Shown here piece by piece: positions 41,841 through 52,484 of a DNA stretch of 53,481 nt (position 1 is the first letter of the stretch; every line of letters starts with the position of its first letter). Under the pieces are notes generated by a model. It was not told the DNA's origin. It searched no databases and saw only the letters and a list, made by a program, of their open reading frames with translations. This DNA is from Streptomyces tateyamensis (GTDB taxonomy: Bacteria > Actinomycetota > Actinomycetes > Streptomycetales > Streptomycetaceae): assembly GCF_003205575.1 (NCBI RefSeq), contig NZ_PYBW01000018.1:1-53481 (forward strand), written 5' to 3'. A program made the position numbers and the translations under genes.

Positions 41841-43424
41841 ATGGACGAGTTCGACTACGTCATCGTCGGTGGCGGCACCGCCGGATCGGTGCTCGCCAAC
41901 CGCCTGACCGAGGACCCGCAGGTGCGGGTGCTCGTGCTGGAGGCGGGCGGCCCGTGGATCCCGGCGGCGGTGGACGCGCCGCAGGCCTGGTTCACCCTGC
42001 TCGGCAGCTCGGTCGACTGGGGTTACCAGAGCGTCCCGCAGCCCGGCCTGAACGGCCGCACCACCTACGAGCCGCGCGGCCGGATGCCCGGCGGCAGCAG
42101 CAACCTGTACATCATGATGCACATCCGGGGCCACGCCTCGGACTTCGACGACTGGGCCTACCAGGGCGCGGCCGGCTGGTCCGCCGCCGACCTGGCTCCG
42201 TACTTCCGCAAGCTGGAGGACCAGGAGGACCCGGTCCCCGGGATCAGCGGCACCGGCGGCCCGCAGCGGGTCACCAACGCCGGGCTGCACGACCCCAACC
42301 CGCTGTCGCGCACCTTCATCGACGCCTGCCTGGAGCTCGGCCACCCCGAGACCCCGGACTTCAACGGCGAGCAGATGCTGGGCACCGGCTGGCACCACAT
42401 CGACGTCGCGGACGGCGAGCGGCGCGGGGCGATGCGCTCCTACCTGGAGCCGGCCCTGGGCCGTCCCAACCTGACCGTGCGGACCAACACCCAGGCCACC
42501 CGGCTGATCGTCGAGAACGGGCGCTGCACCGGGGTGACGTACCGTCAGGAGGCCCCGGCGCAGCCCGAGGGCGAGGGCCGCACGCTGGCCACCGCCGCCC
42601 CCGCCGAACCGGGCGAGTACACCGTGCGGGCCACCGCCGAGGTGCTGGTCTGCTCGGGCGCGATCGAGTCGCCCAAGCTGCTGCTGCTCTCCGGCATCGG
42701 CGCCCCCGCCCAGCTGCGCGAGTTCGGGATCCCGGTGGTCGCCGAGGTCCCCGGGGTGGGCGAGAACTTCCACAACCACGTGCTCACCGGTCTGATCGCG
42801 GAGACCGTGGAGCCGGTGGAGGCACCCCGGCAGAACCTCTCCGAGGCGGCGCTGTTCGCCAACTCGCAGCCGGGGATGATCGCGCCGGACCTGCAGCTGG
42901 CCTTCGTGCACGCGCCGTTCGACATCATCATCGGACAGCAGCACCCCAACGCGGTCAGCATCCTGCCCGGCGTGGTCCGGCCGCAGTCGCGCGGCTGGAT
43001 CCGGCTGGCCAGTGCCGACCCGCTGGCCAAGCCGCTGGTCCACCCGAACTACCTCGGCGACCGCTCGGACCTGGAGCGGATGGTCCAGGCCGTCAAACTG
43101 TCCCGGGACATCTTCGGCACCTCGGCCTTCGCCGGCGCGCTCAAGGGCGAGCTGGCGCCGGGGCCGGACGTGCGCACCGACGCCGAACTGACCGACTACG
43201 TCCGCGCGCACGCGGACAGCTACCACCACCAGGCCGGCTCCTGCCGGATGGGGATCGACGACCTGTCGGTGGTCGACCCCCGGCTGCGGGTGCACGGTGT
43301 GGCGGGCCTGCGGGTCGTCGACGCCAGCGTGATGCCGGCGGTGGTGTCGGGCAACTGCCACACCGCCATCGTCGCGATCGCCGAGCGGGCCGCGGACCTG
43401 ATCAAGGAGGAGCGCCATGGCTGA
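41841..43424 (+). CDS. GMC family FAD-dependent oxidoreductase
   Basis: 527 residues. FAD is bound at DYVIVGGGTAGSVLANRL (GxGxxG, residues about 5-22) with LVLEAGGP closing the fold; GMC signature 1 appears as RGRMPGGSSNLYIMMHIRG and signature 2 as GAIESPKLLLLSGIG. The active-site His pair is in SYHHQAGSCRMG and VVSGNCHTAIVAIAE. Such enzymes oxidise primary alcohols or choline, or cleave hydroxynitriles. The expected product is an aldehyde or ketone. It overlaps the VOC gene by 8 bases, so both are translated together. Confidence 0.93.
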   Translation: MDEFDYVIVGGGTAGSVLANRLTEDPQVRVLVLEAGGPWIPAAVDAPQAWFTLLGSSVDWGYQSVPQPGLNGRTTYEPRGRMPGGSSNLYIMMHIRGHASDFDDWAYQGAAGWSAADLAPYFRKLEDQEDPVPGISGTGGPQRVTNAGLHDPNPLSRTFIDACLELGHPETPDFNGEQMLGTGWHHIDVADGERRGAMRSYLEPALGRPNLTVRTNTQATRLIVENGRCTGVTYRQEAPAQPEGEGRTLATAAPAEPGEYTVRATAEVLVCSGAIESPKLLLLSGIGAPAQLREFGIPVVAEVPGVGENFHNHVLTGLIAETVEPVEAPRQNLSEAALFANSQPGMIAPDLQLAFVHAPFDIIIGQQHPNAVSILPGVVRPQSRGWIRLASADPLAKPLVHPNYLGDRSDLERMVQAVKLSRDIFGTSAFAGALKGELAPGPDVRTDAELTDYVRAHADSYHHQAGSCRMGIDDLSVVDPRLRVHGVAGLRVVDASVMPAVVSGNCHTAIVAIAERAADLIKEERHG

Positions 43425-43845
43425 GGCCACCGGACTGCGCTGGTCGCACGTCGGGCTCAACTGCAGTGACCTGGACCGGACCGAGGAGTTCTACCGGACC
43501 TGGTTCGGCTTCGAGCGGGCCCGGGTGGTCGACCTGGGCGACGACCGGATCGTCTTCCTGCGCAAGGGGCCGGCCTACCTGGAGCTGTTCCACTCGACCA
43601 GCGCCGCCGCGCCCGCCGCCGGCGCCGACGGCCCCCAGCAGCCGGGCACCATCCGGCACCTGGCCTTCCAGACCGACGACATCGACGGCTTCCTGGCCAA
43701 GGCCGAGGGCGTGCTGCCGTTCTCCCTGGGCCCGCTGGAGTTCGACGACTTCATCGAGGGCTGGAAGACCGTCTGGGTGACCGACCCCGACGGCGTGGTG
43801 GTCGAGGTCAGCCAGGGCTACCAGGACGCGGGCAGCACCGCCTGA
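43417..43845 (+). CDS. VOC family protein (glyoxalase I/dioxygenase fold)
   Basis: 142 residues, two beta-alpha-beta-beta-beta modules. It starts LRWSHVGLNCSDLDRTEEFYR and has the second module at IRHLAFQTDDIDGFLAKAEG. Metal-ligand candidates are His (SHVG), Glu (YLELFH), His (RHLAF) and Glu (VVVEVSQG). VOC proteins include glyoxalase I, epimerases and extradiol dioxygenases; none can be chosen from sequence. A glyoxalase-type role would fit the aldehyde-producing GMC enzyme and the two DJ-1 proteins nearby (inference). Confidence 0.88.
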   Translation: MAEATGLRWSHVGLNCSDLDRTEEFYRTWFGFERARVVDLGDDRIVFLRKGPAYLELFHSTSAAAPAAGADGPQQPGTIRHLAFQTDDIDGFLAKAEGVLPFSLGPLEFDDFIEGWKTVWVTDPDGVVVEVSQGYQDAGSTA

Positions 43846-43889
43846 CCCCACCCGCGCACCACCCAGCACCACCCAGCACCACCCGCGAC

Positions 43890-43921
43890 CCGCCGGCCGG
43901 GGCCACCGCCCCGGCCGGCGG
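43890..43921 (+). terminator. Terminator after the SnoaL-GMC-VOC unit
   Basis: A 14-bp stem (43890-43903 with 43908-43921) with loop CACC. Just before it lies about 2.5 copies of the 10-mer CACCACCCAG (43857-43884). Confidence 0.7.
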
Positions 43922-44101
43922 TCGCTTCTGTGTCCCACCCCCGCAGTACACGTGCCGCACAGCTCCGCCGCCGCAGCGGACCTGCCGCAAAGCTTTGCCG
44001 CCGCCCGTCGGGCGGGGCCGCCCCCGGCCCGGGCACAACGCAAGGGCCCCGGCGCCGGGTGGCGTCGGGACCCTGTCCTGAGAGGTGGTCGGGTCGGCCG
44101 G

Positions 44102-45436
44102 CTAGCCCTCGGCCGCTCGGCCCAGCTCGACCTCGAACTCCTCCTGGAAGTCCTCCTCGAACTCCTCCTCGAGTTCGGCCTCCAACTCGGCCTCCAGCTC
44201 CGCCTCGAGCTCGGCCTCCAGCTGGTCGTCGTCCTCCAGCGCCTGGGCCAGCTGCAGCTCCTGCAGGGTGTGGAAGCCCAGCGCCGCCGAGGCCAGCGTC
44301 ACGTGGTGGTGCCAGCCGCGGAAGGAGCGGCCCTCGAAGTCGCCCAGCCCGTAGCTCTGGCGCAGCCGCTCGTGGCTGAGCGTGGCCTGGTGGCGCAGCT
44401 CGGCCAGTGCGACGGTGTCCGCCAGCCGGTCGGGCGGCAGGTTGGTCAGCCAGTAGGTGCGCGGCCGGGAGCGGCCGAAGGGCCACTCCACGACCAGCTG
44501 GCGCGGCGGCCGGTGGGTGGGCCGCAGCGGCCGCGGGGTGTGCTGGCCGACCGCGCCGACCGGCCCGACGCCCAGCTGGGCGACCAGGAACTGCGACTGG
44601 CGGGTGCGCGCCTCGGGGCCGTCCTGCCAGGAGAGCCGCACCCGCTCGCCCCGGTTGCCGAGCGCGAGCGCCACCTCGACGGCGGGGTTGCGGTGCCCGG
44701 GGGCGCGGCCGGGCAGCTGGCGGACCGGCAGCAGGGTGCTCGGGCCGACCTCCACCAGGTAGCCGAAGCCGCGGTCCTCCAGACCGAGCAGCAGCGCCTC
44801 GATCTCCGGCTCGTAGGTCCAGTCGGCCAGCAGCGGGGCCGGCGGCACGTCCCATTCGAGGATCTCGTCCAGCGACTCCAGCGCGTAGCGCCAGCGCGGG
44901 CGGTGGCGCTCCTCCTCGGGCACGTGCGCCTGACTGCGCAGCTCCTCGTCACCGTCCCAGTGCCTGGGCAGCATCAGGTGCCAGTTCACCGGCAGGCACG
45001 CGTCCTGGTGAACCAGCGAAGTTGCCAGCGCGAGCTGGCAGTTGACGACTCGTCCGGCGGAGCCGACGAACTGTCGGCCGACCCCGGCGGACCGGGTGCC
45101 GTTCTTGGGGAACACCACCTCGTCCATCGCCCAGGCCTGCGGAACCGCCAGGTCGGCGACCCGCTCGGCCAGCGAGCGGCGCACGGTGTGGGCGGCCCAG
45201 GTGCTCTGGTTGACGAACTGCTGGATCGGCTGGACCGCTTTCCGACCGAGCACCTTCTCGGTGATGTTGGCCGGCGTCCGGCGGCCATCGGCGTGCATCA
45301 GCCCACGCAGGTAGACCTCGCCCCATCGGCGCTGGTCGGACCGGGCGAAGCTGGAGAAGAGGTCTCGGCAGTAATCGGAGATTCCGTCCTGCCGATCCCC
45401 GGTGTACGAATCACGGAGGTGCGAAACCTTAGCCAC
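44102..45436 (-). CDS. DDE transposase-like protein (IS701/SRSO17 family) with acidic C-terminal tail
   Basis: 444 residues from the GTG at 45436 with AAGGA upstream. The SRSO17/IS701 core is recognisable: AWAMDEVVFPKNGTRSAGV (first Asp), LLADWTYEPEIEALL (second Asp) and LGDFEGRSFRGWHHHVTLA (Glu); all three catalytic positions are filled. The last 42 residues are a run of Glu/Ala/Leu (repeats of EAEL, then EEEFEEDFQEEF), absent from ordinary IS701 transposases as I know them. I saw no terminal inverted repeats or target duplications around the gene, and terminators lie on both sides. It may be a domesticated transposase with a new function rather than an IS. Confidence 0.8.
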   Translation of the reverse strand: MAKVSHLRDSYTGDRQDGISDYCRDLFSSFARSDQRRWGEVYLRGLMHADGRRTPANITEKVLGRKAVQPIQQFVNQSTWAAHTVRRSLAERVADLAVPQAWAMDEVVFPKNGTRSAGVGRQFVGSAGRVVNCQLALATSLVHQDACLPVNWHLMLPRHWDGDEELRSQAHVPEEERHRPRWRYALESLDEILEWDVPPAPLLADWTYEPEIEALLLGLEDRGFGYLVEVGPSTLLPVRQLPGRAPGHRNPAVEVALALGNRGERVRLSWQDGPEARTRQSQFLVAQLGVGPVGAVGQHTPRPLRPTHRPPRQLVVEWPFGRSRPRTYWLTNLPPDRLADTVALAELRHQATLSHERLRQSYGLGDFEGRSFRGWHHHVTLASAALGFHTLQELQLAQALEDDDQLEAELEAELEAELEAELEEEFEEDFQEEFEVELGRAAEG

Positions 45437-45465
45437 AGCAGGTCCTTCGACTATCGGAGGGCCGA

Positions 45466-45495
45466 GCACCGGCCCCGTCGGAACGGGGCCGGTGC
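45466..45495 (-). terminator. Terminator between AGE-STAS and transposase-like genes
   Basis: A perfect 13-bp stem (45466-45478 with 45483-45495, GCACCGGCCCCGT) with loop CGGA, just past the AGE-STAS stop codon. It indicates that the transposase-like gene is transcribed separately. Confidence 0.8.
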
Positions 45496-45509
45496 ACGGC
45501 CGAGCGGGG

Positions 45510-47668
45510 TCACTCGTCGGTGCAGGCGCGGTCCATGTCGAGTACGAAGGCGTCGGTCGCCACGAGCATCGAGGCGATTTCGGGCTCGACCGAGCCGACG
45601 ATCACGAAGTCGACGTCGGCGCCGATCTTGGTGCGCTGGAACAGCAGCTCGTTGATCACCGGACGGCTGATGTCGGTGACCTTGCAGAGGTGGAACTCGA
45701 CCCGGCGGGGGTTGACCGACAGGGCCTCGCGCAGGCCGCGCTGGAAGTTCTCCAGCTCCTGGAGGTCGAGGATCCCCTCCAGGTGTATGTGCGCGGTCTC
45801 GCCGTCGAACTCGCTGTTGATCCGCAGCCGCATGTCGGCCGGCTCCACCACGACCTTGACCCGCAGCGGCTCGTCGCTCTCCGGCAGGTTGACGGTCAGC
45901 GCCTTGGCGTCGAAGTCGTGGTACGGCTGGTCGTTGACGGTCACCTGGTCGATCTGGATCGACCCGGCCGGCAGCAGGTCCGGGGAGACCCGCAGCACCC
46001 GGTCCGGGAACGCGTCGGGACGCGGCCGGAAGTGCAGGGTGAGCTGCTGCGAGGTGAGCAGCAGGTTGGTGTAGGTCGCCGCCAGGTAGCAGAGCTCCAG
46101 CGCGTGGTAGCCGGCCATCGAGTGGCTGCCCTTGAGCCGCTCGGTGCCGAGCAGGTACGGGATGCCGTTGGCCAGCACGTTGAAGTACACGCCGCCGTCG
46201 TCGTAGTCGAGGAAGAAGGCGTTGTAGAACGCCGCCGCCTCGCGGGCCAGCCGCCGGTGCTCCGGGTCGCCGGTGACGCCGGCCAGGATCAGGTAGGCCA
46301 GGATCGACTGCTCCTGCTGCCACCAGGCCTTGCGGTCGTGCCAGACCAGCCGGTGCGCACCGCTGTCCGGGTCGGCGACCCGCTCCACCACGTCGTACCA
46401 GCCACCGCGCTGCTGGTCGCTGCCGACCGGCGGCATGATCTCGGCGATCCGCTCGGCCAGGGTCGAGTACTCCGCCTTGTCCTTGAGCGCCCGGATCCGG
46501 GTCAGGTTCCAGGCGATCTTGAGGTTGTGGCCGACCACCGCGCGGTTCTGCTGCCAGCCCCAGGTGCGGTCCGGGCTCCAGTCCTCGTGGAACCGCTCCT
46601 GCACGAACGGGCTGCCGGGCTCGTCCGGGAAGTACCGGGCGATGGTGTCGGCGGTCAGCTCCAGCAGCTCGCCGAAGTCCTCCCGGCCGGTGGCCAGGTA
46701 GGCGTTGATCAGGTACGCCGGAGCGTGGTCGCCGACCGAGTTCCAGTTCTTCCGGGCCCGGTTGTGGCCCAGCGAGTCGGCCCGCGGGTCCATGGTGATC
46801 GGGTCGATGTGCGAGAAGAACCCGCCGCGCTCCTCGTCCTTGAAGTACTTGTGGAAGAGGGCGACGGTCTTGTCGATGTCGTCCAGGATCCGCGGGTCGC
46901 CGGTGATCCGGTAGGTCTGGGTCGGACCGGCCAGCGCGTAGATCTGCTCGTACATCGGGATCGCGTTGTAGTCGTCGCCGAACTCCGAGGCGAAGACCTT
47001 GCGCTGGGCACCGGGGGTGATGTCGATCGCGTGGTACCAGTAGGCGACGCCCTCGCGCTCGTCCGAGACCCGCATGTGCTCGCGCAGGTACTCGGTGCCG
47101 GACTCGGCCGCGGCCAGGAAGCGCTCCTCGCCGGTCAGCATGAAGGCGGTGGCGAGGCCGTAGACCAGGCGGGAGATGGTGTCCGTCTCCTGGCGCAGGT
47201 CCTGCGCCTGGTGGTCGGCCACGTGGGAGCCGTGCAGGGTCAGCCGGGTGCGGAAGCCGCGCCAGTCGTAGACCCCGTCGGGGAAGTGGCCGCGCAGGTA
47301 GAAGTCGGCGATCTCGGCCGCCTGCTGCACCCACCAGTTGGGCTGCTCGAAGACGTACGCGCCGCGGCGCTGCTCCGCGAAGACGATCTGGCGGGCGTCG
47401 ATCCGCTCGCCGCCGGCCCACTGGTGGAACAGGCCGTAGACGAAGACGTACCGGCCTTCGGCCAGCATGTCCCGGGTGGACCCGCTGGTGTCCCGGCGGT
47501 CCTTGTCGCCCAGGTTGCGGACGATCTCGGAGCCGAGCAGGCCGTCCAGGTGGATGGTGAACTCGCGCCCGTCGGTGGTCCGCAGACCGAACCGGTCGTT
47601 CGACGGGTCGTACGAGGTGATGTAGCCGGCGATGCTGTCCGAGTAGGTCCGCCGGACCTCGGATGCGC

Positions 47669-47672
<4 letters not shown>
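45510..47672 (-). CDS. Three-domain protein: N-terminal beta domain, AGE-type epimerase barrel, C-terminal STAS-like domain
   Basis: 720 residues. Residues 1-90 look like a small beta domain (RTYSDSIAGYITSYDP, DGREFTIHLDGLLG). About 100-600 is an (alpha/alpha)6 barrel of the N-acylglucosamine 2-epimerase/cellobiose epimerase superfamily, with many paired aromatic His helices (WWVQQAAEIADFYLRG, VVGHNLKIAWNL, WHDRKAWWQQEQSILAY). From about 620 a STAS-like fold appears: HIHLEGILDLQELENF, VEFHLCKVTDISRPVINELL, DVDFVIVGSVEP, as in anti-sigma antagonists; a Ser is present at the phospho-site position (TDISR). The start ATG overlaps the glgX stop (ATGA). I know no described protein with this combination. 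Confidence 0.75.
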
Positions 47673-49819
<2,147 letters not shown>

Positions 49820-49960
49820 GTCGCCAGTCAACTCCCAACCCATACTGCACCCGGAATGGATGATTCCGGCCGGTTTCCGGCTCCCCGGAATTTGCCCGAC
49901 CGGGTCTTCCGCCGACGCAGACGCGCGCACGGGTGCGGGCGGCGGACCGTGTGTGGCTTA

Positions 49961-50659
49961 CTACGTCAGACCCACCGGGGTCCGGTCCCAGACCAGCGAC
50001 CCGTAGGCCTCGCTCCAGGACGGGATCGCCGGGCCCGGCTCGTTGAAGATCTCGAAGGTGACGCCCCGCGCCGCCGGTATGTACAGGGCCTGGACGCAGG
50101 CCTCGGCCACGTCGTCCCGGGACACCCAGCCGGTGCCCTGGTCGCCCTGCTCGAACCTGACCCGCTCGCCCGCGGTGCGGTCGTCGACCAGCCAGCCGGG
50201 CCGCACCACGGTGTACGGCAGGCCCGACTCGCGCAGCAGTTCCTCGCCCGCGAAGCGCCAGACCAGCATGCGGCCGTAGGCGTTCAGCGGGTGACCCTGG
50301 TGGGTCGCGTGCAACTGGCTGACCAGCACCACCTGCGGACGGTTGCCGCCCGCGGTGGCCGCTGCCAGCACGTTGCGCACGCCCTGGTGCAGCGTGGTCT
50401 CCGGCCGGTCCGGGCCCCGGTCGTCGGTGCCCGGCTCGACGCAGTAGACCACCGCCGCGCAGCCGGCCAGCGGCGTCGCCAGGGTCTGGGGCACCCGGAC
50501 GTCGCCCTGGCTGAACACCGCGCCCGGGGCGAGGTGCCGGCGGGCGTGCTGGACACTGCGGCCGATGACGCGCACACTCTCCCGCCGTTCGAGCAGGCGT
50601 TGCACGATGATCCGACCGACGCGTCCTGCGCCTCCGACCACCACCACCGGACTCTCCAT
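49961..50659 (-). CDS. NmrA-like / atypical SDR NAD(P)-binding protein
   Basis: 232 residues. Starts with a Rossmann loop VVVVGGAGRVGRIIVQRLL (GGxGxxG) and continues like NAD(P)H-binding NmrA/HSCARG proteins: VRVIGRSVQHARRHL, VVLVSQLHAT, GEELLRESGLPYTVVRPGWLVDD, VSRDDVAEACVQAL. The Tyr-Lys catalytic pair of classical SDRs is absent, so a redox sensor or a reductase of atypical type are the alternatives. It lies between the nucleotidyltransferase (50 bases) and glgX (141 bases) on the same strand. Confidence 0.85.
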   Translation of the reverse strand: MESPVVVVGGAGRVGRIIVQRLLERRESVRVIGRSVQHARRHLAPGAVFSQGDVRVPQTLATPLAGCAAVVYCVEPGTDDRGPDRPETTLHQGVRNVLAAATAGGNRPQVVLVSQLHATHQGHPLNAYGRMLVWRFAGEELLRESGLPYTVVRPGWLVDDRTAGERVRFEQGDQGTGWVSRDDVAEACVQALYIPAARGVTFEIFNEPGPAIPSWSEAYGSLVWDRTPVGLT

Positions 50660-50709
50660 CGCTTCGTCTCCTTAAGCGTCAGCTGCTGTGGTGCGTGGCT
50701 CAGGAACCG

Positions 50710-52038
50710 TCAGATCCAGCGCAGGATGTCGTCCGAGCTGGTCAGCCTGGTGCCCGACGGAAGATTTGCGATCGCCGGGACGCGCAGCCGGGGGTAGATG
50801 CTGACCCCCGACAGGCGCGAGCCCGGCCAGAGCTGTACGCCGTCCCCGATCGCCGTGTAGCCCTCCAGCCGGACCGGGTTCTGCCGGTCCGACTGGATCT
50901 CGACCATCGGGCCGACATAGGTGTCGCTGATGTCGGCGTAGGAACCGATCACCGAGGCGTCGCCGCAGGAGCTGCGGCTCAGCCGGGCTCCGGCGCGCAG
51001 CTCCGCGCCGTCGCCGACGTCGGTGTACTCCAGGTGCACGTCGCTGCCGACCGCGACGTGCCGGCCGATCCGCACGCCGGGGCCGATCACCACGCTGCCG
51101 TCCTCGATCTTGTCGGCCAGCGTGGTGCCGGTGATGTCGTCCCGGGTGGCCAGCGAGCTCTCGTGGATCCAGTACCGCGGCGAAGCGCTGGCCGGCTCCG
51201 TCATCAGCTGGTTCATCAGCGGGTAGTCGCCCGCCAGCACGTCCTTCAGGGTGATCAGGTAGTCCTCGACGTTGCCCAGGTCGCCGAGCCTGGCGATGTG
51301 GTGGGCACCCACCGGCAGCCCGCGGGCCACCAGTTCGGGCAGCAGGTCGCCGCCCCAGTCGAGTCGCTGCTGCGCCTTGCGCATCAGCTCCGGCTCGCGC
51401 GCCGCCTGGCGCAGCCGGTCGCAGTCCACCAGGTACATCCCCGCGTTGGTGGGGATCATCGCGCAGTTGTCGTGCCGCACCTCGGGGAAGAGATCGTGGA
51501 TCCGGTCCAGCCCCGGCTTCTCGACGAAGCCGTTCACCAAACCCTGGGCGTCGGTCTGCATCGCGCCGTACTTGCCGGCCACCTCGGCCGGGGTGCGGGC
51601 CACCGCCGCCACCGTGACCACCGCCTTGTTGGCCCTGTGGGTCGCCTCCAGCTCGGGCAGGGAGAAGTCGAAGATCGAGTCGACCGGGAGCACCAGGGCC
51701 TGCTCGCGCAGGTCCCACTCCTCCAGGTTGTGCAGCGTGGCGGCGCCGGACCCGACGTTGTACCGGTCGAAACTGGGCCGGGAGTAGCGCACCTCGACCC
51801 CGTACCGCTCCCCGTGGCCCAGCAGGAGCATGATCTGGCTGCGGTTCTCCAGGCCCTGCGCCACCACGTAGAACTTGTGGATGCCCTGTTCACGGCAGGC
51901 GTCGACGACCCATTCGATGAGCCTGCGGCCGACGAACGGGATCAGCGCCTTGCTTCTGATGTAGTCGGCGGATTCCAGAGTGATCGGCTTGGCTCGCTCG
52001 CCGCGTCCCCCCGCCAGGATGATCCCCACGGTCCCCAT
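50710..52038 (-). CDS. Sugar-phosphate nucleotidyltransferase with left-handed beta-helix domain
   Basis: 442 residues from the ATG at 52038 (MGTVGIILAGGRGERAKP); an ATG five codons earlier has a poor binding site. The nucleotide loop is LAGGRGERAKPITL with the phosphate Lys in SADYIRSKALIPFVG, then LPVDSIFDF and GAMQTDAQGLVNGFVEKPG, giving the NTP-transferase fold (1-250). Residues about 320-430 are hexapeptide repeats (VVIGPGVRIGRHVAVGSDVH, IGDGVQLWPGSRLSGVSIYP), a left-handed beta-helix. It is not canonical GlgC, whose RAKPAVPFGG box is missing. A UDP/GDP/dTDP/ADP-sugar pyrophosphorylase is likely; the sugar is unknown. First gene of the leftward sugar module. Confidence 0.85.
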   Translation of the reverse strand: MGTVGIILAGGRGERAKPITLESADYIRSKALIPFVGRRLIEWVVDACREQGIHKFYVVAQGLENRSQIMLLLGHGERYGVEVRYSRPSFDRYNVGSGAATLHNLEEWDLREQALVLPVDSIFDFSLPELEATHRANKAVVTVAAVARTPAEVAGKYGAMQTDAQGLVNGFVEKPGLDRIHDLFPEVRHDNCAMIPTNAGMYLVDCDRLRQAAREPELMRKAQQRLDWGGDLLPELVARGLPVGAHHIARLGDLGNVEDYLITLKDVLAGDYPLMNQLMTEPASASPRYWIHESSLATRDDITGTTLADKIEDGSVVIGPGVRIGRHVAVGSDVHLEYTDVGDGAELRAGARLSRSSCGDASVIGSYADISDTYVGPMVEIQSDRQNPVRLEGYTAIGDGVQLWPGSRLSGVSIYPRLRVPAIANLPSGTRLTSSDDILRWI

Positions 52039-52484
52039 GTCTGAGCCACCCATCCCTCTTCACCACAACCTTGGCGACCTTCTCCAGAATGACTCAACAA
52101 CATGAGTCACAACCTGTCAACGGTCCAGTCAAATCTGCGATTGGAGGGCTCGGCTTGTCGTCAGGTCCTCGAACACCGGCGCCAGAGCTTGGGACATGTC
52201 CGCGTCAATGAAAAAAGTGACACAGCGTCCTGAAACGCGCGTCTCGAATGCCTCGATCCCGGGACGATGGCCCCCAAGTCCCCCGCTCGGCGCGATTCGG
52301 GCCATTGGTGCGATCAGACGGGCCGTCAGACTGACGGACAGTCACCTTCCGTCGCGGAAAGGCCTGCAGCACGTGACGGGCGGTAGCCGTGACCGCAATT
52401 ACTTACGGCCGCTTCCAGACTCGCGCGGGAAAGCAGATATGTTCGGACCTTGCAGCGGGTGTCGTAAGGGGGAACGGCGGGATC
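52039..52484. other. Divergent regulatory region at the head of the sugar module
   Basis: 446 bases without a gene. It contains TGACTC-N8-GAGTCA (52090-52109), then two direct GTCAA units 12 bases apart (52116-52132; on the minus strand TTGAC-N7-TTGAC, which double as -35-like hexamers for the nucleotidyltransferase). The AT-richer part around 52200-52220 has no defensible promoter. Confidence 0.55.
52090..52109 (-). promoter_or_regulatory. Inverted repeat upstream of the nucleotidyltransferase
   Basis: TGACTC-N8-GAGTCA, a perfect 6-bp-arm palindrome 52 bases before the ATG, next to the GTCAA direct repeats. It is a plausible operator for the whole leftward sugar module; the binding protein is unknown. 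Confidence 0.4.

Noticed and set aside
41954..43780. 608-codon plus-strand frame overlapping the GMC gene
   Set aside because: Another frame of the same DNA, Arg/Pro/Gly-rich, no FAD motif; the GMC frame is unambiguous.
40691..43845. Type II polyketide cluster suggested by SnoaL-like genes
   Set aside because: No ketosynthase, acyl carrier protein, or tailoring set is present; SnoaL/NTF2 folds are common outside polyketide pathways.
43857..43884. CACCACCCAG repeats as a possible CRISPR or VNTR array
   Set aside because: Only about 2.5 copies of a 10-mer with no spacers; simple local duplication before a terminator.
44105..44235. Glu-codon repeats as a CRISPR-like or tandem DNA repeat
   Set aside because: The repetition is explained by an in-frame EAEL/EEEF protein tail; no spacers.
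44102..45436. Calling this locus a complete insertion sequence
   Set aside because: No terminal inverted repeats or target duplication seen, terminators lie on both sides, and the acidic tail is atypical; reported as a transposase-like gene only.
50710..52038. Calling the nucleotidyltransferase GlgC
   Set aside because: The canonical GlgC activation and sugar boxes are absent, so the sugar is left open although glucan genes are close.
50695..52044. 449-codon plus-strand frame opposite the nucleotidyltransferase
   Set aside because: Shadow frame rich in Val/Asp/Arg/His with no domain; the minus strand has clear nucleotidyltransferase and beta-helix motifs.
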